Positions 7,131 to 15,615 of a stretch of 28,650 nt of DNA are shown here, in pieces. This DNA comes from a virus. Made by a program: the position numbers and the translations under genes. The DNA is taken from IMG/VR virus record IMGVR_UViG_3300048010_000208, positions 1-28,650 of that record. One strand, 5' to 3'. Below the pieces are notes generated by a model that saw only the letters and a program-made list of their open reading frames with translations, was not told the DNA's origin and did no database searches. The first letter of the stretch is position 1. The number at the start of each line of letters is the position of its first letter.

Positions 7131-8674
7131 TGGGTACGAAAGTTAACAGTAACTACGAAGATTTAATCTCATTTGTTAGAGCTAGTGGTGGCGGACGTGC
7201 GACTGCGTTGCGCCCTGTTAGCTATGGGGACAATAACCTGCCTTCGGCATCTTTTGAAGTAATAGGCACTGGCACATGGGACGATATTGAGTTTATTGAC
7301 ACAGTAGGCAGTCAGGTAAGGCCGGGAGTCACATCTCAAACATCGTTAACCAACGGCACAACATACGCTTTATTTATAAATATTACTGACATTACAGGCG
7401 CTACTCAGGTACGCATTGATGGATTAGACGGTACAGACCGTTTGATAGGCGAAGGCGACCATAGAATTTCTTTTACTAGCAACGGCGGCACACCAAGGAT
7501 AAGGCTTGAAGATACTTCTACTTCTGTCAATGACGGGTTTACGGTGCAAAGCGCAATAACAGCTAAAGAAGTCACCTTCGATCAACCAGACGGCACCCTA
7601 ACGCTGTTCCCTCACCCAGAGAATGTCCCTAGAGTGGAATGGGACGCAGACAGAAACAGGCTTGGACTGCTAGTGGAGGAGGCTAGGACTAATCTGTTTA
7701 CAGAAAGTGAGGAGTTAAGTTCAAAAGGTCACAGCATGAACATAGACGATAACGTCGCTATTGCTCCTGACCGAACTCAAACCGCTTCTTTTTGTAAGCC
7801 TACCACTGCATCCACTGAGCACTACATTGACGATGCAAATGTAACAGCAGGAACAGACTACGCTATTTCTTGTTTTGCAAAGCAAGGTCCCGGCGACTAC
7901 CTTCTATCTTTTAGAGGATCAGGTATAGGCGCTAATCCCCCGCGGTTTAATTTAGCAACAGGCACCATTGACAATGAAGGCGCATCATCGGCTTGGTCTA
8001 ATACAAAAATAGAAGATGTAGGCAACGGTTGGTACAGATGTAGTTCGATTGGAAACCCAAGTAGTACTACGCCACTACGGTTTCAAATATCTAGATCTGA
8101 CGGCGCACATAGTTTTGCTGGTGACGGAACGTCTGGGCTTTACATTTGGGGTTGCCAGATAGAGCAAGCCAGCTTCCCCACCAGTTACATAAAGACTACA
8201 GGAAGCACTGCAACACGCTCTGCTGATGTGGCTAGTATCCCTGTGGCTGACTTTGGGTTTAACACTGCGGTAGGTTCTGTAGTTGCTGAGTACACACCAA
8301 CAAAAGTAAATGGCGATGTAAGAGGCGTTTTTGAAATAGCCGCAAGCACTACATCCAACAGAGCCTATCACTCAGCTAGTGAAGGAAATCACTGGCTAGT
8401 CAGGTCTGAAGGCGATACTCCAGCGGCCATAGATATTGGAACTGTTTCTGAAAACGCAAACAAAGTAGCGGCTGTATACAAAAAAGACGACTTTGCTGTC
8501 TCTGTGAATGGTGCTTCTGTTGGCACAGATACATCAGGAAACGTGCCTATATCAATAATAGAAATGAACATAGGTGCTTTACAAAATGGCTTCCACCTAA
8601 ACGGCCACATCAAGTCCATCAAGTATTTCCCCAGACGACTCACGAACGCCCAGCTCGTTGACTTAACATCATAG
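7130..8674 (+). CDS. Second modular carbohydrate-binding virion protein
   Basis: A 514-residue protein starting on the last base of the previous stop (TAATG). After a distinct N-terminus, residues about 45-150 resemble a weak type A unit. About 185-355 are a type B unit (ARTNLFTESEELSSKGHSMN, then DVGNGWYRC, YIWGCQIEQASFPTSYI). The remaining 150 residues look like a LamG/concanavalin A-like sandwich (VVAEYTP, AVSVNGASVGTD, SIKYFPRRLTNAQLVDL), ending in the motif common in phage lectin-like domains. It is a paralogue of the upstream protein. It probably forms part of the same adhesion structure, perhaps as an alternative or co-assembled fibre subunit. Confidence 0.75.
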   Translation: MGTKVNSNYEDLISFVRASGGGRATALRPVSYGDNNLPSASFEVIGTGTWDDIEFIDTVGSQVRPGVTSQTSLTNGTTYALFINITDITGATQVRIDGLDGTDRLIGEGDHRISFTSNGGTPRIRLEDTSTSVNDGFTVQSAITAKEVTFDQPDGTLTLFPHPENVPRVEWDADRNRLGLLVEEARTNLFTESEELSSKGHSMNIDDNVAIAPDRTQTASFCKPTTASTEHYIDDANVTAGTDYAISCFAKQGPGDYLLSFRGSGIGANPPRFNLATGTIDNEGASSAWSNTKIEDVGNGWYRCSSIGNPSSTTPLRFQISRSDGAHSFAGDGTSGLYIWGCQIEQASFPTSYIKTTGSTATRSADVASIPVADFGFNTAVGSVVAEYTPTKVNGDVRGVFEIAASTTSNRAYHSASEGNHWLVRSEGDTPAAIDIGTVSENANKVAAVYKKDDFAVSVNGASVGTDTSGNVPISIIEMNIGALQNGFHLNGHIKSIKYFPRRLTNAQLVDLTS

Positions 8675-8683
8675 GAATTAGAC

Positions 8684-9079
8684 ATGACAGAAGAAGAAGT
8701 AATCATCGAAGCACCAAAGCGTGACTTCTATCTACGACTATCAGCTGAGTCAGATATGCCGACTGTATTGTCTGCGTTCTACCGACAGGACTACGTAACT
8801 AACGTGGACGAGGAAGGCGTAGAAACGCAGGTAGAGGACGGTGATCCCTACATGGTGACTCATAGCCATGACTACGCTATCGACGTCGTAGGGACGCTAC
8901 ACGAGCCTACAGGCACTATGCTGACTGACGACGAGGGTAACGAGTACCCTGAGATGGCACCAATGGCAGGCTGGCACGTTAACATCAGACTCGTGGGCGA
9001 TGCAGTACGTGAGACTGTAGAGGCGCTGGACGAGACACACGGGGTTACACCTGAGACACCTATGAGAGTTTGGTTATGA
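8684..9079 (+). CDS. Conserved hypothetical protein in tail-fibre module
   Basis: A 131-residue acidic protein (DFYLRLSAESDMPTVLSAFY near the start, MAGWHVNIRLVG late). No known domain is recognised; predicted content is mixed strand and helix. It shares a 4-base ATGA overlap with the following tail-fibre gene and sits among adhesion genes, so it may be a fibre assembly protein or chaperone. That role is inferred from position only. The sequence type is familiar from other podophages, always without function. Confidence 0.65.
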   Translation: MTEEEVIIEAPKRDFYLRLSAESDMPTVLSAFYRQDYVTNVDEEGVETQVEDGDPYMVTHSHDYAIDVVGTLHEPTGTMLTDDEGNEYPEMAPMAGWHVNIRLVGDAVRETVEALDETHGVTPETPMRVWL

Positions 9080-9642
9080 GTAATTACACTAAGTCGACAG
9101 ACTTTGCTGTTAAAGATACGTTAAACAGTGGCGATGCCGGTAAAGTAATTCGTGGCTCTGAGTTTGAAACTGAATTTGACGAAATTGCTACAGCTATTGG
9201 AACAAAGGCTGACACCGCAGGGCCAACATTCACAGGCACAGTAACGATTCCCGTCATTAACCTGGGGGGTACAACTGTTACCTCTACTGCGGCAGAGCTT
9301 AATTTGCTTGATGGTGTTACGGCATCTACAGCGGAACTCAATCTGCTTGACGGAGTAACTGCTACTACTGCTGAGCTTAATATTCTTGATGGAGTTACAT
9401 CGACAGCCTCTGAGCTTAATCTTGTTGATGGCTCTAGTGCTGGAGTTGTAGTTAACGACAAAGCTGTAGTGTATAGCGATGCTGGTCAGGTTAAAGCAAC
9501 TACGCTGTCTATTGGTGATTGGGTAATTAAAGTTGATACTAACGAGCTAGTGTTTGAGTACAACAGTACGGAAGTATTTAAGGTAGGTACTAACGGCGCT
9601 ATTACTTCTGCCGATAATGTCACAGCCTTTGGGACTATCTAA
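9076..9642 (+). CDS. Tail-fibre-like protein with ELNLLDGVT repeats
   Basis: A 188-residue protein. I chose ATG at 9076, in an ATGA overlap with the preceding stop, over a TTG two codons earlier. The N-terminus (STDFAVKDTLNSGDAGKVIR then GSEFETEFDEIATAIGTKAD) is the usual podophage fibre opening. Four 13-residue repeats with AELNLLDGV follow at residues 69-120, a repeat common in phage fibre shafts that trimerise. The end, WVIKVDTNELVFEYNSTEVF, is a short beta domain typical of fibres. It probably forms a fibre shaft or connector in the tail or head-fibre complex. Confidence 0.78.
   Translation: MSNYTKSTDFAVKDTLNSGDAGKVIRGSEFETEFDEIATAIGTKADTAGPTFTGTVTIPVINLGGTTVTSTAAELNLLDGVTASTAELNLLDGVTATTAELNILDGVTSTASELNLVDGSSAGVVVNDKAVVYSDAGQVKATTLSIGDWVIKVDTNELVFEYNSTEVFKVGTNGAITSADNVTAFGTI
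9280..9435 (+). repeat. Four in-frame 39-bp repeats in fibre gene
   Basis: Each unit codes 13 residues around AELN-[LI]-[LV]-DG. DNA similarity between units is visible but imperfect, mostly at third positions, so the array is old or under protein-level selection. Confidence 0.85.
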
Positions 9643-10229
9643 TGGCCTTACAAAGTAGCGGTGCAATTAGTCTTGATGATATCCACGTAGAAGCAGGAGG
9701 TACTACAGGTACGCTTGCGTCTATTAATGACTCTGACATTAGAGGTTTAATCAATAAGACTGCTGATACTACTATGGCCTTTAACGAGTGGTACGACGCT
9801 AGTGCTGGTACAGTTATTACTGTTACCCAAGGCATTAAGAGTTTAGCGCAAGCAACCTATTATGGTTTCGAGGACGGTACACCTACAGGTTCAGTATCTC
9901 CAACCACTGTAAATGGAAATACTATAACAGGCATGACTATAAAGTCTGTTTATCGAACATCTTCAAGTTCTGGTACGTCTTTTACAATTGACGTTAGTTA
10001 TGGGATTTCCAACGCAATAGGCGCAGACGAGTTTACAAGTTTTTCATTTATAGCAAACGGTACGCTTACAACTCTTTCAACGTCAGAAGCTAGTACATCA
10101 ACGATAGGCGGAGGTTTTATACGTAGATGGGCATGGTCAGCTTCTAATGGTTTAGACAGTACTGAAATAGCTAACATAAATGCTGAATGGGATGGCTCAG
10201 GCGATGTAGAGGTAACCTTTAGACCATGA
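9642..10229 (+). CDS. Tail-fibre-like structural protein
   Basis: A 195-residue protein overlapping the previous gene by one base (TAATG). The N-terminus, SSGAISLDDIHVEAGG followed by DSDIRGLINKTADTTMAFNE and WYDAS, is a pattern I recognise from small podophage tail-fibre or virion proteins. The rest is Thr/Ser-rich beta sequence, with a pair of similar strands (GTSFTIDVSYG, GDVEVTFRP) suggesting a beta-sandwich head. It is likely part of the adhesion complex. Its C-terminus overlaps the next start by 4 bases. Confidence 0.7.
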   Translation: MALQSSGAISLDDIHVEAGGTTGTLASINDSDIRGLINKTADTTMAFNEWYDASAGTVITVTQGIKSLAQATYYGFEDGTPTGSVSPTTVNGNTITGMTIKSVYRTSSSSGTSFTIDVSYGISNAIGADEFTSFSFIANGTLTTLSTSEASTSTIGGGFIRRWAWSASNGLDSTEIANINAEWDGSGDVEVTFRP

Positions 10230-10453
10230 GAACACTTATATACGACACTCCTTTAGCAGATGCTATACACCTTGAAGGCACAATAGAATCTGAAGCTATT
10301 ACGCAAGATACACCCGTACCGTTTCGAGTGCCCATTATACGCGTTGATGGTGTCATTAATATGGATGCAACCGTAGCGTTAGTACATGAAATGGAAGATC
10401 GGATAGATCAAGAGATAGCTGAGGGTTTAATAATTGGTCGAGTACCTGTCTAA
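10226..10453 (+). CDS. Small hypothetical protein
   Basis: A 75-residue acidic protein starting in the ATGA overlap with the fibre gene and ending with TAATG at the next gene. Sequence features: a beta-like front (FRVPIIRVDGVINMDATVAL) and a short C-terminal helix (HEMEDRIDQEIAEGL). No family recognised. It sits at the junction of the fibre and membrane cassettes, so it could belong to either. Confidence 0.6.
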   Translation: MRTLIYDTPLADAIHLEGTIESEAITQDTPVPFRVPIIRVDGVINMDATVALVHEMEDRIDQEIAEGLIIGRVPV

Positions 10454-10920
10454 TGATCGACCCTGTAACCGCTATTGCTGGGGCAACCAAAGCCTTTGCT
10501 ATGGTGCAGGGGATGGTTCAGGCTGGGCGATCAGTAGAAGACACTATGGGGCAGATTGCTTCTTGGTACGGACATGCTAGTGATGTTCTATATCAAGAGC
10601 AGAAAGCAACAAAAGTATCACCGTTTAGAAAAGTAGTTTTTAGCAAGAGTGTAGAAGCAGAAGCAGTAAAAGCATTTGCACGAAAGAAAAAGATACAAGA
10701 GCAACAGAAAGAGATCATGTTAATGATTCGATACGCTTACGGGGATGATGGCTTGCGAGAGTTCCGCGAGTTAAAAAGAAGGATAGTACAAGAAAGACAG
10801 GATACTATTTACAGACAGCAAGAACTAAAAGAAAACATGCTTTTAAGTTTGTTCGCTGTGGTATTTTCAGTAATTACTTTTGGTTTGGTTTCGGTAGTGG
10901 TAAAGGAAATTAAAGGATGA
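10453..10920 (+). CDS. Helical protein with C-terminal membrane anchor, lysis cassette candidate
   Basis: A 155-residue protein. The N-terminus (MIDPVTAIAGATKAFAMVQG) is Ala/Gly helical. The middle, about 60-125, is a long charged coiled-coil-like helix rich in Lys, Glu and Gln. Residues about 129-149 (LSLFAVVFSVITFGLVSVVV) are a clear membrane segment near the C-terminus with a short basic tail. The family is familiar from marine phages but has no known role. Together with the two following membrane proteins it may act in lysis, for example as a holin regulator or spanin-like component. I see no lipobox, so a classical outer-membrane spanin is not supported. Confidence 0.6.
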   Translation: MIDPVTAIAGATKAFAMVQGMVQAGRSVEDTMGQIASWYGHASDVLYQEQKATKVSPFRKVVFSKSVEAEAVKAFARKKKIQEQQKEIMLMIRYAYGDDGLREFRELKRRIVQERQDTIYRQQELKENMLLSLFAVVFSVITFGLVSVVVKEIKG

Positions 10921-11102
10921 GCAGAGCAGAAGAGTTATTAGCGAGACTTGAAGGGCACGAAAAGGAGTGCCTTGTTCGCTATGAAATGATTCAACGACAA
11001 CTTGATACAGCAACAAAAGACATTGCTAGTAACCGTCAGGCTGTCTATGCCCTATATCCTTTTATCCTTGGTGCCCTGGTATTTGTTGAGTACATACGAT
11101 GA
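10917..11102 (+). CDS. Small coiled-coil plus membrane protein, XhlA/holin-like
   Basis: A 61-residue protein overlapping its neighbours by 4 bases on each side. Residues 1-42 are charged helix with a heptad-like pattern. Residues about 43-59 (YALYPFILGALVFVEYI) are one membrane span near the C-terminus. Size and layout resemble haemolysin XhlA-type proteins that accompany holins. There is no sequence-level proof of that family. It is probably part of the lysis cassette with the next gene. Confidence 0.55.
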   Translation: MSRAEELLARLEGHEKECLVRYEMIQRQLDTATKDIASNRQAVYALYPFILGALVFVEYIR

Positions 11103-11443
11103 TGCAAGCTCTCATTGGCCCTGTAGCGGATCTTATTGGCGGACACCTCAAGCGTAAGGCTGAGGAAAAGAAAGCCGTCCATGAAGCCAAGATGGTTTCT
11201 ATACAGCAAGATGGCAACTGGGAAAATATCCATGCTAACAATGCAAGTAGTTCATGGAAGGATGAGTGGTTTACGATTTTGTTTTCGGTGCCATGCGTCT
11301 TGGCATTTTTCCCTGAGATGGTTCCTGTAGTCATGTCAGGGTTTGAAGCGTTAGATGCTATGCCTGAGTGGTACAAAGGTTTTCTGGGCGCGGCAGTAGC
11401 GGCGTCCTTTGGCCTGCGTGGCCTGGCTAACTGGAGAAAGTAA
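11099..11443 (+). CDS. Putative holin, two membrane segments
   Basis: A 114-residue protein. It has an amphipathic Lys-rich N-terminus, then SSWKDEWFTILFSVPCVLAF (51-70), beginning a first membrane segment, and WYKGFLGAAVAASFGLRGLA (91-110), a second. The KDEW...FF pattern followed by MPEWYK...GLRGL is familiar from marine podophage proteins usually labelled holin. Two start codons (11099 and 11102) follow each other, an arrangement seen in some holins with dual starts. A dual-start function here is speculative. No endolysin gene is adjacent. Confidence 0.65.
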   Translation: MMQALIGPVADLIGGHLKRKAEEKKAVHEAKMVSIQQDGNWENIHANNASSSWKDEWFTILFSVPCVLAFFPEMVPVVMSGFEALDAMPEWYKGFLGAAVAASFGLRGLANWRK

Positions 11444-13227
11444 TGTCTGAAGAAGGAATGCTAACAAGTGCAGAGCCTACTCAAACCTTTACTTTTGTTA
11501 GGGGAATTGAAACAGGAAGAGGTTCCCAAGATTACCTTTATGGTCAAGAAGGCGAGGTTGAACAGCTTACAACTGACCAACTAAAAGATTACTTTGAGGG
11601 CGATAATGTAAACAGACTCCAAGAGCAGTTTGGTACGTTTGATAATTACCTTTCGTATATGACTGAGCGTGAGCAGTTATTACAAAGCGGTGACCTTACA
11701 GTGGGTAACTGGTCAGAAGCTGACGCTGGTTTTACTGAAGACCAAGAAATGATTCTTGAGGGAGACGCTGACCTTACTATTGATGCAAGCGATCCTACTC
11801 AAAACCTTCAAAACATTCGAAGACAACAAACAGGAGCGCAGTCAGGCGCTTATCAAAACTGGCTTAACTCTGACGCAAATCAACAGCTACTGCAAAAGTA
11901 CGGTGTTGGTACAGATATTTACTCTGACTCAGGTGACCGTTTTAGATGGAACGGTACTGCCTACGTCAAAGTAGAAGATGCTAGCGAGGGTGCTGGCCAA
12001 TATGCTTTGGCTGGAATGGCGGCACTTGCCGGATCTTACTTAGGCCCAGGATTAACTAGCGCATTAGGTGGACCTGCCGCAGGAACAGGAGGCTTTTTAG
12101 GTATTCCGGGTGCGGCTAGTGGAGCCGCTGGCGGAGCATCTGGGCTTACAGCAGGCGGTGTTGCTTCAGCCGCCGCTGGTAATGCTTTGTCAAATGCGGT
12201 TATTCAAGGCGTTACTACGGGCAGTGTAGACATTGGCGCTTTAGGTGAAGCGGCTATATCTGGCGGGCTTGGATATATTGGCGATGCTTTAAAAGCTAGC
12301 GCACTTCAAATGGCTCAGGAGGGAGCGTTAGGAGAAGTGGCCGCAGGTTTAGCAAGTGAGCTTGATCGACAAATCTGGAATATGTCAGAAACCTTAAATG
12401 TGCCTTATGACACTGTTTACCAAATGGGAACAGACATTGCTAATGGTGTTCTTTCAGGTGAAGACATACAAGATATTGCTAGGAATGCACTTCAAACATA
12501 TACCACTAACGAGCTACAAGATTTTGTAGTTTCAAACTATGGTGATTTACTAGGAAACACAGAAGTGCAAAACGCCTTTCGAGAAGGTGAAACCAGCATT
12601 CCTGTTGCGGCTTTAAATCCACTTATTGAAACAGCGGTAGGTGGCGCGTTTGGTGAAGACGTAAATGCAGAGGATATTCTTGGCTCAATTTATGAGGGTC
12701 TTACATATAGTGATCCGGACTCTTTAAACGAAGACATGACCTTAAGCTTTCTTGATCCCAGATTAGATTTAGAAGGAACTCCTTTTGATTTGGATTTAAG
12801 CGGTCTTAGCAATATTCTTCCTGAAGAAGTCCGAGAGTTTGGAAGAGAATTTGAAGACACAGCAAGAGAATTTGGTAGAGCTATAGACGAAAACGTGTAT
12901 CAACCTTTAAGACCCGGCTTAAGAGCTATAGATCAAGCCGTTGTTCAGCCAATTGGCCAAGCTCTTTCTGATGCCGAAACAGCAGTTAGACGGGCAATAC
13001 CAGATACAAGTTTATCCGAAGGTCCAGATATAGACCTGCCTGATGGTCCAGACATTAATTTGCCAGATGCGCCATCAAGAAAAAAAGGTCAGTTTTCTGG
13101 TGCGTTTAAACCCCTAACTTATTCTATTGGCTATACGCCCGTGCAATTACAACAACAAATTAAACCAGATTACGCAAGAGAATTTGACGGAATGCTTACG
13201 CGATTAATGCAAGGAAGAACGGCATGA
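11443..13227 (+). CDS. Large Gly/Ala-rich virion-type protein
   Basis: A 594-residue protein. Residues 1-180 are mixed and acidic. About 185-285 are a Gly/Ala-rich, hydrophobic tract (GMAALAGSYLGPGLTSALGG) that could enter a membrane or line a channel. About 290-430 are helical. About 440-560 are acidic and low complexity, with near-repeats of GPDIDLPDGPDINLPD. The basic C-terminus (KKGQFSGAFKPLTYSIGY) looks like a docking tail. It lies directly before the adaptor and nozzle genes, so it is probably a virion protein, possibly ejected into the host envelope. No family can be named with confidence. It overlaps the next gene by 4 bases. Confidence 0.6.
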   Translation: MSEEGMLTSAEPTQTFTFVRGIETGRGSQDYLYGQEGEVEQLTTDQLKDYFEGDNVNRLQEQFGTFDNYLSYMTEREQLLQSGDLTVGNWSEADAGFTEDQEMILEGDADLTIDASDPTQNLQNIRRQQTGAQSGAYQNWLNSDANQQLLQKYGVGTDIYSDSGDRFRWNGTAYVKVEDASEGAGQYALAGMAALAGSYLGPGLTSALGGPAAGTGGFLGIPGAASGAAGGASGLTAGGVASAAAGNALSNAVIQGVTTGSVDIGALGEAAISGGLGYIGDALKASALQMAQEGALGEVAAGLASELDRQIWNMSETLNVPYDTVYQMGTDIANGVLSGEDIQDIARNALQTYTTNELQDFVVSNYGDLLGNTEVQNAFREGETSIPVAALNPLIETAVGGAFGEDVNAEDILGSIYEGLTYSDPDSLNEDMTLSFLDPRLDLEGTPFDLDLSGLSNILPEEVREFGREFEDTAREFGRAIDENVYQPLRPGLRAIDQAVVQPIGQALSDAETAVRRAIPDTSLSEGPDIDLPDGPDINLPDAPSRKKGQFSGAFKPLTYSIGYTPVQLQQQIKPDYAREFDGMLTRLMQGRTA

Positions 13228-13871
13228 CATATCTCAACATAATGAACAACGTATTGCGTCGTCTTAGAGAAGAAGAGGTTACTAGCGTATCTGAAAATAC
13301 ATACGCGAAGATGGTTGGTGACTTTATTAACGATGCTAAACGATTGGTAGAAGAGGCCGCTGATTGGTCTGCACTTAGAGACACAATTGTTATTAGCACT
13401 ACGGCAAGCGACAACCAATACTCACTGACTAACTCAAGTGACAATGTAAAGGTAATGTCGGCGCTTAACGATACTGAAAATTGTTACCTCTCGTATCAAA
13501 CAAAAGACTGGTTTAATAAACATCTTTATCTTAGCAATGCTGTTGAAGGATCTCCTCAGTACTACACTTTTGATGGATTGGATGTTAATGGTAATACGCA
13601 ATTTCTTGTTATCCCTAAACCGAATGCCGTTTACTCTCTTAGATTTGACGTTGTAAAAAGGCAGGCAGATTTAACAAACAATGCTGATGAGCTTCTTGTT
13701 CCGCAAACTCCTGTAATTCATCTTGCAGTAGCTTTGCTTGCACGAGAGCGTGGCGAAACAGGCGGCACTTCAACGGCTGAGTACTTTGCTATTGCAGACA
13801 AATATCTATCTGATGCTATTGCTATTGATGCGGCAAAGCATCCAGAAGAGATGATCTTTAGGACTATCTAA
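13224..13871 (+). CDS. Tail adaptor protein (head-tail connector, T7 gp11/P22 gp4-like role)
   Basis: A 215-residue protein. The opening TYLNIMNNVLRRLREEEVTS then YAKMVGDFINDAKRLVEEA and DWSALR is a pattern I recognise from podophage adaptor proteins. It is a helical N-terminal bundle followed by a beta insertion (YLSYQTKDWF, FLVIPKPNAVYSLRFDVVKR) and a final helical pair (IHLAVALLARERGETGG). It would form the ring between portal and tail nozzle. The order adaptor then nozzle is conserved in such phages and holds here, with only one base between the two genes. Confidence 0.8.
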   Translation: MTYLNIMNNVLRRLREEEVTSVSENTYAKMVGDFINDAKRLVEEAADWSALRDTIVISTTASDNQYSLTNSSDNVKVMSALNDTENCYLSYQTKDWFNKHLYLSNAVEGSPQYYTFDGLDVNGNTQFLVIPKPNAVYSLRFDVVKRQADLTNNADELLVPQTPVIHLAVALLARERGETGGTSTAEYFAIADKYLSDAIAIDAAKHPEEMIFRTI

Positions 13872-13872
13872 T

Positions 13873-15600
13873 ATGGCACAAGAACTACGCAGTATTAATC
13901 TTGTAGCACCAGCGTTTAAGGGAATTAACACTGAGGATTCCCCTATTGCTCAAGACCCTTCGTTTGCGGAAATAGCGGATAACGCTGTTATTGACAAGAG
14001 AGGACGTATTGCGGCGCGCAAAGGCCACACTGTTCTTACTACAGATAAAACGGCATTAGGCTCTGAAGCTATTCGAGATGTTCACGAGTATAGAAACGCC
14101 TCTGGTGCTACCACTGTTTTGTCTGTAGGCAACAACAAGGTAATGACAGGAACGAGCACCCTTACAGATATATCGTCTTCTATTAGTATCAGCGCAAGCA
14201 ATTGGAAGATCGTAAACTTTAATGACAAAGCTTATTTTTTCCAGCGTGGCACACAGCCTTTGGTATATGACGGCACGGTTAGTCCCGCCACCCTTACTCA
14301 GCTAACAGGCATTACTTCGGCCCAATATGGTAATGAAGTTATATCTTCTTATGGTCGCCTTTGGACTGCAGACACAACTAGCAATAAGTCTACGGTTTAC
14401 TGGTCTGATCTATTAATTGGCAATGACTGGTCTGGTGGTACTAGCGGTAGCATTAACATAGCTAAGGTGTGGCCTGACGGTTACGACGAGATCGTTGCTT
14501 TAGCCGCACACAACGGCCTTCTTATTATTTTTGGACAGCACAGCATTGTTGTTTACCAAGGCGCTGAAGCACCAGCAACAATGGCCTTAGTTGATACTGT
14601 AGCAGGTGTTGGGTGTGTAGATAGAGACACTATCCAACACACGGGCACTGATGTGTTGTTTTTGTCACATACTGGATTGCGTAGCTTTGGCAGAACAATA
14701 CAAGAAAAGTCTATGCCAATTAGTGCAATGTCTAAAACCATCACCAAAGACATTATTGAACTAATACAAGATGAGAGCACCTCTTACCGAACAGTTTATA
14801 GTCCAGAAGAAAGTTTTTATTTACTTACTTTTGTTAGCCAAAACACAACATATTGTTTTGATTTAAGGGGCAGTTTAGAAGATGGATCTTTAAGAGCAAC
14901 ACGCTGGCCTAACTCTGTATTTACAGCGTATGAGCGGCTAGAAAACGGCAAGTTATATATAGGATCTACTGATGGTATTAGCGAATACAAAGGTTACTTA
15001 GATAACGGATCGCCTTTCCGATTTAAATACTACAGTCCAAGTTTGACGTTTGGTGATCCCTCGCGTCTTAAGTTTATTAAAAAAATAAACCCTACAATTA
15101 TCACCTCTAACAACACAGATATTTTTATTAAGTTTGCTTACGACTTTAATACAAGCTACAGAAATACAACTTTTACTGTGCAAGGCGCGCCTGTAGCAGA
15201 GTTTGGCGCTTCTGAGTACGTTTCTCTTTCTGAGCTTTCTGGCTTTACTATAACGTCTACTCTAACGAATGGGGTTTATGTTGTTGATAAATTCTTAGGT
15301 CACTTTTCTACTGCCCCTACAACCGGATCTGGTGGTGGAGCTTTGTTAAATGGTGATAGTTATTCTAATACTGTAGACGGAAAAACGTACGTTTACATTA
15401 CAAATGCTTTTGTAGACATAGATACACTAACCGTGTCTGCATCTAAAGAGTTTACAGGAGGTGCTTCTACCACGCGTAAAGCACTAAACGCAGGTGGAAG
15501 TGGCTCTACCGTTGTTGTTGGCCTTGAGGCTGACGTCAATGGAAGCGCATTGTCACTACAGGAAATTAATATATTAGCCTTGGTAGGCAAAACCGTTTAA
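13873..15600 (+). CDS. Tail nozzle protein (T7 gp12/P22 gp10-like role)
   Basis: A 575-residue protein. The N-terminus APAFKGINTEDSPIAQDPSF and ADNAVIDKRGRIAARKGHTV is the signature of the podophage tail-tube/stabilisation family. A repeating beta pattern with YDGT, YWSD and LLIIFGQHSIVVYQG fits its beta-propeller body. The C-terminal region (FGDPSRLKFIKKINPTI onward) is a separate beta domain with a Gly/Ser-rich insert near 475-500. It forms the short tail through which DNA exits. It lacks a clear ribosome site, and its start is one base after the adaptor stop, so translation is probably coupled. Confidence 0.85.
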   Translation: MAQELRSINLVAPAFKGINTEDSPIAQDPSFAEIADNAVIDKRGRIAARKGHTVLTTDKTALGSEAIRDVHEYRNASGATTVLSVGNNKVMTGTSTLTDISSSISISASNWKIVNFNDKAYFFQRGTQPLVYDGTVSPATLTQLTGITSAQYGNEVISSYGRLWTADTTSNKSTVYWSDLLIGNDWSGGTSGSINIAKVWPDGYDEIVALAAHNGLLIIFGQHSIVVYQGAEAPATMALVDTVAGVGCVDRDTIQHTGTDVLFLSHTGLRSFGRTIQEKSMPISAMSKTITKDIIELIQDESTSYRTVYSPEESFYLLTFVSQNTTYCFDLRGSLEDGSLRATRWPNSVFTAYERLENGKLYIGSTDGISEYKGYLDNGSPFRFKYYSPSLTFGDPSRLKFIKKINPTIITSNNTDIFIKFAYDFNTSYRNTTFTVQGAPVAEFGASEYVSLSELSGFTITSTLTNGVYVVDKFLGHFSTAPTTGSGGGALLNGDSYSNTVDGKTYVYITNAFVDIDTLTVSASKEFTGGASTTRKALNAGGSGSTVVVGLEADVNGSALSLQEINILALVGKTV

Positions 15601-15615
15601 CACTGGAGATTTACA

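Noticed and set aside
9280-9435. Phase-variable repeat tract in the fibre gene
   Set aside because: The 39-bp units are diverged from one another, so slippage is unlikely to be frequent.
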